Origin: JAEUHO01 sp046350655 | Lineage (GTDB): Bacteria > Planctomycetota > PLA2 > JAEUHO01 | DNA length: 64,000 nt | Assembly: GCA_046350655.1 (NCBI GenBank) | Contig: JAXMAB010000007.1 | Coordinates: 412,523 to 476,522, forward strand | Direction of reading: 5' to 3' | Shown: piece after piece, positions 35,404-42,990 of the stretch | How the letters are laid out: the number at the start of each line of letters is the position of its first letter | How positions within the stretch are numbered: position 1 is the stretch's first letter | Program-made: the position numbers and the translations under genes | Notes under the pieces: model-generated | What the model saw: only the letters and a program-made list of their open reading frames with translations | Database searches by the model: none | Told to the model about the DNA's origin: nothing

Positions 35404-36318
35404 GTGGGCCTCTTCGACAAGCTCAAGAAGGGTCTGCAGAAGACGCGCGAGATCCTCGCCGGCGGCCTGCGCCGCGCGCTCTTCCTCGGCCGCAAGCTCG
35501 ACGAGGCGCTCCTCGCCGACCTCGAGGCCGCGCTCCTCAAGGCCGACGTCGGCCCGAAGACGACCACGGCGCTGCTCGAGGAGGTCCGCGCCGCATGGAA
35601 GGCGAAGACCCTCTCGACCAGCGAGGACGTCGAGCCGTTCCTGCGCGCGCGGATCGTCGAGCGCCTGCGCTCGGGCGGCACGAAGCTCGGCAAGGCCGCC
35701 GCGGGCCCCACGGTGATCCTCGTCTGCGGCGTCAACGGCTCCGGCAAGACGACGTCCATCGGGAAGCTCACGAAGTACCTGAAGGCGGGCGGCCGGCGCG
35801 TCGTCCTCGGCGCCGCCGACACGTTCCGCGCCGCCGCCGTCGAGCAGCTCGCCATCTGGAGCGAGCGCAACGGCGTCGAGATCGTGAAGCAGGCCACGGG
35901 CGCCGACCCCGCCGCCGTCGCGTTCGACGCGGTCAACGCCGCGCAGAAGCGCGGGGCCGACTACGTCGTCATCGACACCGCGGGCCGGCTCCACACGCAG
36001 ACGAACCTCATGCAGGAGCTCGAGAAGATCCGCCGCGTCGTCAAGAAGGCGATCCCCGACGCCCCCCACGAGACGCTCCTCGTGATCGACGCGACGAACG
36101 GCCAGAACGCGATCCGCCAGGCCGAGCAGTTCCACAAGGCCGTCGCCGTCACCGGCATCTTCGTGACCAAGCTCGACGGCACGGCGAAGGCCGGCGCCCT
36201 CATCGCGGTCCGCGACGTCATCGGCGTGCCCGTGAAGTTCGTCGGGACCGGCGAGACCATCGACGACATCGCCGAGTTCGACCCCGACGCGTTCACGGCC
36301 GCGCTCTTCGAGGGCTGA
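35404..36318 (+). CDS. ftsY: Signal recognition particle receptor FtsY
   Basis: 304 residues from a GTG. Short FtsY without the acidic A domain: N domain starting MGLFDKLKKGLQKTREILAG, then the G domain with VNGSGKTTSIGKL, AADTFRAAAVEQLAIW, DYVVIDTAGRLHTQTNLM, VTKLDGTAKAGALIA and VGTGETIDDIAEFDP. The usual TAKGG reads TAKAG. The GLFDKLK start and lack of an M domain separate it from Ffh. It targets ribosomes making membrane proteins to SecYEG. Confidence 0.97.
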   Translation: MGLFDKLKKGLQKTREILAGGLRRALFLGRKLDEALLADLEAALLKADVGPKTTTALLEEVRAAWKAKTLSTSEDVEPFLRARIVERLRSGGTKLGKAAAGPTVILVCGVNGSGKTTSIGKLTKYLKAGGRRVVLGAADTFRAAAVEQLAIWSERNGVEIVKQATGADPAAVAFDAVNAAQKRGADYVVIDTAGRLHTQTNLMQELEKIRRVVKKAIPDAPHETLLVIDATNGQNAIRQAEQFHKAVAVTGIFVTKLDGTAKAGALIAVRDVIGVPVKFVGTGETIDDIAEFDPDAFTAALFEG

Positions 36319-36384
36319 CGCCCCCCCGAGGGCCGACGGGGCCGCCCTCCGGGCCCGGCGGGGTCGCGCGGACCGGCTCCCGGG

Positions 36385-36505
36385 ACGCGAGGCCCGCTCC
36401 GCCGCACGCGAGGCCCGTTCGGTCGCACGCGAGGCCCGTCGCGGTGCACGCGAGGCCCGTTCCGTCGCACGCGAGGCCCGTTCCGTCGCACGCGAGGCCC
36501 GCCCG
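36385..36505. repeat. Six-copy 21-bp array of the dispersed word ACGCGAGGCCCG
   Basis: ACGCGAGGCCCG starts at 36385, 36406, 36427, 36448, 36469 and 36490, an exact 21-bp period. The 12-bp word is invariant while the 9 bp between copies vary (CTCCGCCGC, TTCGGTCGC, TCGCGGTGC, twice TTCCGTCGC). It lies in the 268-bp gap after ftsY. The arrangement is not a CRISPR: repeat and spacer are far too short and two spacers are identical. Confidence 0.95.
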
Positions 36506-36586
36506 TCGAGGGGTCCGCGTTGACGACAGGCCCCGGGCCCCGGACGCGGAAGGCCCGGCGGCCTCCGGCCGTCTACGGTAGGGAGC

Positions 36587-39118
36587 ATGCCGCCGCCGAG
36601 CCCCGCCCCCGACGACCCGCCGGCGCCCCCCGCGCCGGGACGGCTGCTCGCGGCGGCCGTCGCGCTGGCGGTCCTCGTGCTGCCCGGGCTCCTCGAGCGC
36701 GGGTTCGGCGCCCCCGACGACGACGCGACGCGCATCCCGGCGGTGCTCGCGGTGCTGGCCGCGGGCCTGTTCGTCGTCGCGCGCCGCCCCGTCGCGGAGC
36801 CGTCGGCGACGCTCGGGGCGCTCGCGCTGATCGTCGCGCTGCTGCCGTTCGTCGCGGAGGCGATCGTGCGCCCGACCGCCGTGTCGGTGGGCGTGTTCGG
36901 CCCGACGGCGGTCGCGTTGTCGACGGCCGCGGCCCTCGTCGTCGGCGGTCGCCTCTCGGCGTCGGCGCGCCGCGCCGCGGTCGAAGGCCTCGCCGTCGCG
37001 GGCGTCGTGGCCGCGGCGTGGGTCGTGGTCGACCGCGTCGCGGGCCGGCCCGCGGTCGGGCCGTTCGGTCGCGCGGGCGTCGCCGGGCCCGCGCTCGCCG
37101 TGCTCGCGTTCGCCGCCCACGGCGCGCTCCGCCGCTCGCGCGCGGGTTCGCTCGCGGCCGGCGGCGCCGCGCTCCTGCTCGCGGCCGGGATCGTCGCCAC
37201 CGGCAGCCGCACGGGCCTCGCCGCCGCGGCCGCGGGCGCGCTGGCCGTCGCGGCGGCGACGGGGCGAGGCCGCACGCGCACCGTCGCGCTCGCGGGGCTC
37301 GGCCTCGGCGTCGTCGGCATCGGGTTGCTCGCGAGCGGCGTCGCGGTGCCCGGCCTCGCCCGCGACACGGTGGACGTCCGCCTCGGGCTGCTGCGGGCCT
37401 CCGCGGCGCTCGTGGCGGAGCGCCCGCTCTCCGGCCACGGCGTGTACGGGTTCTCGACGCAGGTGCTGCGCGTGCGCGACCTCGACGAGGCGCGGATCTC
37501 GGCGGGCGGCCGCCCGCTCGCGGCCCACGCAGACGTCGCGCACGCGGCGGTCGAGGGCGGGGTGTTCGCGGGCCTGACGACGCTGCTGCTGCTCGCGGGC
37601 GGCGTGGTCGTGACGGCCCGAGCGGTCCGCGCGTCGCCGACCGGGCCTCGCGTCGCGGGCCTCGGGGTCGCGGTCGTCACCGCGGTCGCGTCGCTGGCCG
37701 AGGACCCGTTGCTGGCCGCCGCCGTCGCGCCGGTCTTCGGCCTCGTGGTGGGCGCCGCGGGCCCGGTCGTCGCCGCGCCGGACGACCGGCCGCGGCGGCG
37801 CCGCCTGCGGGGCGCCTTCCTGTTCGGGGGCGCCGCCGCGTTCCTGACCGGCGTGGTGGACCACGGCGCCGCGCTCGCGCAGCTCGGCACGCCGGCGGCG
37901 CTCGAGCGCGGGTCGTTCCTCGGCACGGAGGGGTTGCGGGCCCGCGGCTACGACGTCGCGGCCGCGGCGGCGCGACGGGGCGACTTCGCCACGGCGCGCG
38001 AGCGGTACGCGCGGCTCCTCGCGTGGGACCCGGGCGCCACCGAGGCCCGCCTCGACGTCGCGGAGACGTACCGGCTCGAGGGCCGCCTCGACGACGCGCA
38101 CGCGACCCTCGCCGAGGCGGCGCGGCTCGACCCGACGCGGTTCGACGTCCCCCACCGCCGCGGGCACCTCTTCCTCGGCGGCGAGGCGCCGCCGTCGCGG
38201 CGCGCCCCGCCCGCGGGCGCGCTCGACGCGCTCAAGGCCTACAACGAGGCCGCGGCGCTCGCGCCCGGGCGCTTCGAGACGCAGGTCGCGTACGCGCGCG
38301 TGCACCGCCGGCGCGGCGACCTCGCGTCGGCGGACCACGCGCTCGAGGCCGCGGCGCGCCGCGGCCCGCGACGGGATGGGCGCGCCGGCGGAGGTGCTCG
38401 TCGAGACGTTCCGGCTCGCGGAGGCCGTGGGCGCGCCGCTCGGCGACGCCGCGAAGACGCTCGCGCTCGCGCTCCGCGCCGGGCCGCGCGCCGCGGGCGA
38501 GCTGCGCGCCGAGGCCGACGCGGCCCTCGACGCGGCGGCCGACGCCGACCGCGCGGCGGCCGCCGCCGCGCGCGCGCGGGCGAGACCGAGGCGAAGCGGC
38601 TCGACGACCTGGCGAAGGCCGACCGCGACGCGGCCGCCGTGCGGCTCGCGGGGCTGCTGCGCGCGGGGCTCCTCGCGCCCGCGGCGCTGCGGGCCGACGC
38701 GCAGCGGGCCGCGACGGCGCGCGACGGCGCGCGCGCCGTGACGCTCTACCGCGCGCTGCTGTCGGACCCGTACGGCGTCCGCGACGTGGGGCTCGTGCTC
38801 GAGGCCCGCGCGGCCGCGGCCGGCGTGGACGCGGCGCGGGCCGACGCGTGGGCCGCGCTCGGCCGCACGATGCTCGGCATCGAGGCGCTCGAGCGCGGCG
38901 ACGCCGCGGCCGCGGCGCGAGAGTTCGAGGCCGCGCTCGCCCGCGACGGCGCCGACGCGCTCGCGTTGTTCGGGTTCGCGCGGGCCCTCGTCGCGCTCGA
39001 CCGGCGCGACGAGGCCGCGCGGGCGCTCGAGCGCGCGGTGAAGGCCGACCCGGCCGCGTGGGACGCCGCGGCCGGCTCGGCCGACCTCGGCCCGCTGCTC
39101 CCGCCGCGCCGTCCGTGA
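36587..39118 (+). CDS. O-antigen-ligase-like membrane protein with TPR tail, two compensating frameshifts
   Basis: About 843 residues. The N-terminal half has about ten transmembrane helices and the Wzy/WaaL-type loop ending RPLSGHGVYGFSTQVL with GSRTGLAAAAAGAL before it. The C-terminal half is tetratricopeptide repeats (ARRGDFATARERYARLLAWDPG, YRLEGRLDDAHATLAEAARLDP, ALERGDAAAAAREFEAALARDG). Between about 38365 and 38580 the TPR sequence continues in another frame (MGAPAEVLVETFRLAEAVGAP) and then returns, so two single-base shifts cancel. It could ligate or polymerise surface glycans or teichuronic-type polymers; the substrate is unknown. A TACGGT box lies 7 nt before the ATG. One 11-mer copy lies at about 37642. 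Confidence 0.8.
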   Translation: MPPPSPAPDDPPAPPAPGRLLAAAVALAVLVLPGLLERGFGAPDDDATRIPAVLAVLAAGLFVVARRPVAEPSATLGALALIVALLPFVAEAIVRPTAVSVGVFGPTAVALSTAAALVVGGRLSASARRAAVEGLAVAGVVAAAWVVVDRVAGRPAVGPFGRAGVAGPALAVLAFAAHGALRRSRAGSLAAGGAALLLAAGIVATGSRTGLAAAAAGALAVAAATGRGRTRTVALAGLGLGVVGIGLLASGVAVPGLARDTVDVRLGLLRASAALVAERPLSGHGVYGFSTQVLRVRDLDEARISAGGRPLAAHADVAHAAVEGGVFAGLTTLLLLAGGVVVTARAVRASPTGPRVAGLGVAVVTAVASLAEDPLLAAAVAPVFGLVVGAAGPVVAAPDDRPRRRRLRGAFLFGGAAAFLTGVVDHGAALAQLGTPAALERGSFLGTEGLRARGYDVAAAAARRGDFATARERYARLLAWDPGATEARLDVAETYRLEGRLDDAHATLAEAARLDPTRFDVPHRRGHLFLGGEAPPSRRAPPAGALDALKAYNEAAALAPGRFETQVAYARVHRRRGDLASADHALEAAARRGPRRDGRAGGGARRDVPARGGRGRAARRRREDARARAPRRAARRGRAARRGRRGPRRGGRRRPRGGRRRARAGETEAKRLDDLAKADRDAAAVRLAGLLRAGLLAPAALRADAQRAATARDGARAVTLYRALLSDPYGVRDVGLVLEARAAAAGVDAARADAWAALGRTMLGIEALERGDAAAAAREFEAALARDGADALALFGFARALVALDRRDEAARALERAVKADPAAWDAAAGSADLGPLLPPRRP

Positions 39119-39208
39119 CCGAGGGACGACGCGGCGGTCGCGGGCCCCGCCGGACGGCGACCGGCGGGGCCGCCGCCGCGCGGTCCGCGGGACGCGACCG
39201 GGCCCGGG

Positions 39209-40057
39209 TCAGGCCAGGTCGAAGACGAGCACCTCGGCGCCGGCCGCGCGCGCCTTCATCTCGAGCAGCCCCGCGGCCGAGACCGCGAGCCCGTCGCCCG
39301 CGACGAGCGGCGTGCCGTTCACGTCGAGGGCGCCGCGCGCGACCTGCAGCCACGCGTGGCGGCCGGGCTCGACCGCGTGCACGACCGTGCGGCCGGGCTC
39401 GAGGATCGACGCGTGGAGCCGCGTCGACGCGTGGATCCGGAGGCTGCCGTCCGCGCCGTCGGGCGACGCGACGAGCCGCAGCCGGTTCGTGCGGTCGTCG
39501 AGCGGGAACGCGCGCTCGCCGTAGCCGGGCTCGACGCCGCGCGTGTCGGGCTCGATCCAGATCTGCAGCATGTGCACGCGCTCGTCGCGCATCGGGTTGA
39601 ACTCGCTGTGGCGGATGCCGCGGCCCGCGCTCATGCGCTGCAGCGTGTCGGGACGGATCACGCCGCCGTTGCCGAGGGTGTCGCGGTGCTCGAGGGCGCC
39701 CGAGAGCACGTACGTGATGATCTCCATGTCGCGGTGCGGGTGCATGGGGAAGCCCTCGCCCGCGGCGATGAAGTCCTCGTTGATCACGCGCAGCGCGCGG
39801 AAGCCCATGTGCCGGGGGTCGTAGTAGTCGGCGAACGAGAAGCTGTGCTTCGTGTCGAGCCAGCCGTGGTTCGCGCCGCCGCGCTCCGCGGCGGGCCGCA
39901 CGCGCATCGCCTCGGGGGGCACGGGCGCGCCGCCGGGCGGCAGGGCCGCGCCGAGCGCGTCGGGCCGGGCCTTCACGCCGCCGGCGCAGGCCGACAGGCC
40001 GGCGGCGCCGGCCGCGGCCGCCGCGGTCTTCATCACGTCACGTCGGGACAGGTTCAT
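39209..40057 (-). CDS. Pirin-family protein with Tat/lipoprotein signal
   Basis: 282 residues with a GAGGAGATC ribosome site. The first 25 residues are a twin-arginine signal (LSRRDVMKTAAAAAGAAGLSAC) ending in a lipobox-like LSAC, so export by Tat and lipidation are predicted. The pirin double cupin follows: SFADYYDPRHMGFRALRVINED, metal-site FPMHPHRDMEIITYVLSGALEHRDT and RGIRHSEFNP, then MLQIWIEPDTRGVEPGY. Most bacterial pirins (YhhW group, some quercetinases) are cytoplasmic, so an exported one is unusual. The promoter carries a sequence shared with the marR promoter. Confidence 0.92.
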   Translation of the reverse strand: MNLSRRDVMKTAAAAAGAAGLSACAGGVKARPDALGAALPPGGAPVPPEAMRVRPAAERGGANHGWLDTKHSFSFADYYDPRHMGFRALRVINEDFIAAGEGFPMHPHRDMEIITYVLSGALEHRDTLGNGGVIRPDTLQRMSAGRGIRHSEFNPMRDERVHMLQIWIEPDTRGVEPGYGERAFPLDDRTNRLRLVASPDGADGSLRIHASTRLHASILEPGRTVVHAVEPGRHAWLQVARGALDVNGTPLVAGDGLAVSAAGLLEMKARAAGAEVLVFDLA

Positions 40058-40081
40058 GGGGGGATCTCCTCGGACGCGAGG

Positions 40082-40110
40082 AGCCTACCCCCAAACACTT
40101 CAATGTCAAA
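40082..40110 (-). promoter_or_regulatory. Pirin promoter overlapping a candidate MarR operator
   Basis: On the minus strand TTGACA (40109-40104), 16 bp, then TAGGCT (40087-40082). TTCAATGTCAAA (plus strand 40099-40110) covers the -35. The same word with one change (TTCAATGTCGAA) sits 5 bp before the marR start at 42899. A/T-rich words of this length are rare in this DNA. Confidence 0.6.
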
Positions 40111-40115
40111 TCGTC

Positions 40116-41525
40116 CTAGGTCGGTCCCCCGGAGACCCCGGGGGGATCCCCCCCGCCGGCGAGCGCCGGCCCGGACGGCGGCCGGGCCTCGCGTGCCGTG
40201 GGGTCGCGCGACTGCCCCCACAGGCCGACGGCCACGAGGACGGTGGCGGCGCAGAGCACGTTGAGCCCCCACGCGAGGCGCCCGAGGGTGCGACCGACGA
40301 GCGACGCGTCGGCGGCCCACGCGAGGGCGACGGCGAGCGCGGCGCAGACCCGCGGGCCGCGCGCGCCGCGACCCGCCGACGCCGGGCGGCCGAACGCGCC
40401 CGCGCCGAGCACGGCGGCGGGCAGGATCGCGGCGACGAGGTGCGCCTTGCGCGTCAGCGGCGAGAGCAGCGCGGCCGCGATCCCGACCAGCGCGAGGTCG
40501 AGGGCCGCGCGGCGCGGCGCCCGCGACGCGGCCGCGCCGCGGGCGAAGTGCACGCCGAGCGCGAGCGCGCACGCGCCCGCGAGGGCGAGGAAGACGCGGT
40601 CCGCCTCGGCGCCGGACAGCGTGGCGACGCGCAGGGGCTGCGCGCCCGGCCCCTCGGCGACGGCCGTGTCGGTGGTGACGCGGTGGACGGCCGCGCGCAG
40701 CGACGACCCGTTCACCGGGCGCGTCTCGCGCGACGCCTCCTCGCGCGACCGCGTCTGCGCGAGGAACTCGAGGTTGAGCTCGACGGCGCGCGCGGGCCCG
40801 ACCCACGCCGCGGGCACGCCGACGACGAGCGCCGCCGTCACGACGACGAACGCCGCCGCCGCGCGCACGCGCCGCGTGGCGAGCATCCAGAGCAGCGCCA
40901 GCGCGGGGGTCACCTTCAGCGCCGCGGCGAACGCGAACCCGGCCGCGCCCGCGACGTCGCGCCCGCGGACGAACGCGAGCGTCCCGGCGGCGCAGCCGAG
41001 CAGCACGAGCCCGTTCGCGTTGCCGTTCCCGAGGTCGTCGCCGACGAAGCGGCCCGCGAAGCCGAGGCCGACGGCGAGGGCCGCGACGACGAGGCGGCGG
41101 TCGTCCGGCGCGAGGGGACGCGAGGCCCGGCGGCCGGCCCAGGCCTCGAGGGCGACGCGCACGGCGAGCGCGGTGCCCGCGGCGGACGACAGCACCGCGA
41201 GGGTGAACCACGCGATCGCCCCGCCGGTCGGCCCGAGCGGGAGGAGCGGGCGCAGCGCGGCGGCCAGGAACGGCGGGTAGATGTAGCGGCGGTCGTCGTC
41301 CGTGTACGCGCGGGTCATGACGTCGGGCGCGTCGAGCGCGGCGGCGGCGCCCCAGTAGACGTTGAAGTCGTTGCTCGACGGCGGCTTGCCGCGCGCCGCG
41401 GCGCGGTCGGGGAACCCGCCCATCGCCTCGACGCGGCGGCGGCCGTACGCGAGGAGGCCGGCGAGGGCCGCGAGGGCGAGCACGATCAGCAACGCGCGGC
41501 GCCCGGCGGGCGGGAGGCGGGACAT
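40116..41525 (-). CDS. GT87-type membrane glycosyltransferase
   Basis: 469 residues with about ten transmembrane helices. SSNDFNVYWGAAAALDAPDV near the N-terminus, DRRYIYPPFLAAALRPLLPL and LGNGNANGLVLLGCAAGTLAF, with KVTPALALLWML, match the DUF2029/GT87 family of polyprenol-phosphate-mannose-dependent transferases that act on the periplasmic side. The Asp in NDFNVYW is the likely catalytic residue. It is divergent from a GT2 gene whose type often makes the polyprenol-phosphate sugar donor, so the two may act in one pathway. The C-terminus carries a dispersed 11-mer copy (about 40193) and a second is at 41119. Confidence 0.85.
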   Translation of the reverse strand: MSRLPPAGRRALLIVLALAALAGLLAYGRRRVEAMGGFPDRAAARGKPPSSNDFNVYWGAAAALDAPDVMTRAYTDDDRRYIYPPFLAAALRPLLPLGPTGGAIAWFTLAVLSSAAGTALAVRVALEAWAGRRASRPLAPDDRRLVVAALAVGLGFAGRFVGDDLGNGNANGLVLLGCAAGTLAFVRGRDVAGAAGFAFAAALKVTPALALLWMLATRRVRAAAAFVVVTAALVVGVPAAWVGPARAVELNLEFLAQTRSREEASRETRPVNGSSLRAAVHRVTTDTAVAEGPGAQPLRVATLSGAEADRVFLALAGACALALGVHFARGAAASRAPRRAALDLALVGIAAALLSPLTRKAHLVAAILPAAVLGAGAFGRPASAGRGARGPRVCAALAVALAWAADASLVGRTLGRLAWGLNVLCAATVLVAVGLWGQSRDPTAREARPPSGPALAGGGDPPGVSGGPT

Positions 41526-41611
41526 CGGGCAATCGCTCCGGCCGGTCGGCGCCCTCGGTTATACGACGATGGGAGCCGCGCCGCGGGGCGGGCCCCCGGG
41601 AGGTCGCCACG

Positions 41612-42364
41612 ATGCCGTCCGCCGTGCGCCTCGTGGTGCCCTGTTTCGAGGAGGAGCGCCGTCTCGACCTCGCGGCGTTCCGCGCCGGGCTCGACGCCGC
41701 GCCGGGCCTCGCGTTGACGTTCGTGGACGACGGCAGCCGGGACGGCACGCGGGCCCGCCTCGAGGCGTTCGCGCGCGAGTCGGCCGGCCGCGTCGAGGTC
41801 GTGGCGCTGCCGGAGAACCGGGGCAAGGGCGAGGCGGTGCGGGCCGGGATCCGCGCGGCGTGCGCGCACGCGCCGGACTTCGTGGGGTGGTGGGACGCCG
41901 ACCTCGCGACCCCGCTCGACGAGGTCGCGCGCCTCGAGGCGGCGCTCGTCGCGCGGCCGGGCACGTGGCTCGCGATGGGCGCGCGGGTGCGGATGCTCGG
42001 CACGGACATCCGCCGCCGGGCCTCGCGTCACGTCGCCGGGCGGCTCGTCGCCACCCGCATCTCCCGGGGCCTGCGCCTTCCGACCTACGACACGCAGTGC
42101 GGCGCGAAGCTCTTCCGGGCCCCGACGACGCCGGCCGCGCTGTTCGACGCGCCGTTCCTCACGCGGTGGTTGTTCGACGTCGAGGTGCTCGCGCGGCTGG
42201 CGCGCCGCCACCTCGACGGCGAGGGGCCGCCCGTCGGCGACCTCGTGGTCGAGGTGCCGCTGCGCCGCTGGTCCGACGTGCCCGGGAGCAAGGTGCGCGC
42301 CACCGACTTCTTCCGCGCCCTCCTCGGCGTCCGGCGCATCCGCCGCCACTATCACCTCCCCTGA
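41612..42364 (+). CDS. GT2 glycosyltransferase, dolichol/polyprenol-phosphate sugar type
   Basis: 250 residues, preceded by GGGAGGTCGCCACG. GT-A fold: RLVVPCFEEERRLD, LTFVDDGSRDGTRARLEAF, VVALPENRGKGEAVRAGI, WWDADLATPLDEV (the DXD-like metal site), and YDTQCGAKLFRAP, LTRWLFDVEVLARL, VPLRRWSDVPGSKV, all typical of ALG5/DPM-like enzymes that charge a lipid phosphate with a hexose. There are no transmembrane helices. It contains two 11-mer copies (about 41703 and 42017). Likely donor enzyme for the neighbouring GT87. Confidence 0.9.
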   Translation: MPSAVRLVVPCFEEERRLDLAAFRAGLDAAPGLALTFVDDGSRDGTRARLEAFARESAGRVEVVALPENRGKGEAVRAGIRAACAHAPDFVGWWDADLATPLDEVARLEAALVARPGTWLAMGARVRMLGTDIRRRASRHVAGRLVATRISRGLRLPTYDTQCGAKLFRAPTTPAALFDAPFLTRWLFDVEVLARLARRHLDGEGPPVGDLVVEVPLRRWSDVPGSKVRATDFFRALLGVRRIRRHYHLP

Positions 42365-42443
42365 CGGAACAACGGGGTCGTAGACCCTGGTTCCATCGCC
42401 GGGGGGGCGCGGTCGTCGACGCGGGCTTCGCCGTCGCCCCCGG

Positions 42444-42899
42444 TCAGGGCTGCGCGCGGCCGCGCCCGAGGGTCCGCAGCAGCGCCGCGAGGGTCGTCTG
42501 CTCGTCGGGCGTCAGGACGGACAGGTCGCGCACCACCTCGGCGACGTGCCGCGGGAACACGGTCTCGATGAGCTTCCGCCCGGCGTCCGTGAGGGAGACC
42601 GTCACGTACTTGCGGTTCTCCGGATTGCGCTTCCGGCGGACGAGCCCCCGCTTCTCGAGGTTGTCCACCACCATCGTGATGTTGCCGCCGCTCTTGAGCA
42701 GCTTCGTGCCGAGTTCCTTCTGGCACATGGGCCCGAGGTGGAAGACGGCCTCGAGCACGCCGAACTGGCTGACGGTCAGCGCCACGTCCGCCACGGCGCG
42801 GTGCACCCGTGTCGCCACCGAGTCGGCGGCGCGCATCAGCTTGATGAAGAGGTCGAGGGCGCGGACCTCGTCGGCCGGTCCGCGATGGCGGGTACCCAT
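42444..42899 (-). CDS. MarR-family transcriptional regulator
   Basis: 151 residues. Winged helix-turn-helix: LTVSQFGVLEAVFHLGPMCQ, KELGTKLLKSGGNITMVVDN (recognition helix), LEKRGLVRRKRNPENRKYVT (wing), LTDAGRKLIETVFPRH. The KSGGNITMVVDNLEKRGLV type is found in MarR proteins that sense organic or redox stress. The start has no ribosome site. A pseudo-palindrome TTTCAATGTCGAAA ends 5 bp before the ATG, a likely autoregulatory operator that is also present at the pirin promoter. Confidence 0.93.
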   Translation of the reverse strand: MGTRHRGPADEVRALDLFIKLMRAADSVATRVHRAVADVALTVSQFGVLEAVFHLGPMCQKELGTKLLKSGGNITMVVDNLEKRGLVRRKRNPENRKYVTVSLTDAGRKLIETVFPRHVAEVVRDLSVLTPDEQTTLAALLRTLGRGRAQP

Positions 42900-42903
42900 G
42901 TCG

Positions 42904-42917
42904 TTTCGACATTGAAA
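42904..42917. promoter_or_regulatory. Candidate MarR operator
   Basis: TTTCAATGTCGAAA read on the minus strand; outer arms TTTC/GAAA are inverted. Located between marR and the M1-M28 gene, so it could control either or both. Confidence 0.5.
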
Positions 42918-42978
42918 CCGTCCGAGGGCGGTCCCGGGCACCTTTCCCGCCGGGAGGGACACCGCCCCGGTGGCCCCG

Positions 42979-42984
42979 TATCCT
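42979..42984 (+). promoter_or_regulatory. -10 box of leaderless peptidase gene
   Basis: TATCCT, then CCGCCC and the ATG at 42991. Supports ATG 42991 over the in-frame GTG at 42970, because the box itself lies between them. Confidence 0.55.
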
Positions 42985-42990
42985 CCGCCC

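Noticed and set aside
36385..36505. CRISPR array
   Set aside because: The repeat is only 12 bp and spacers 9 bp, two spacers are identical, there is no leader and no cas gene. It is a cluster of the dispersed word.
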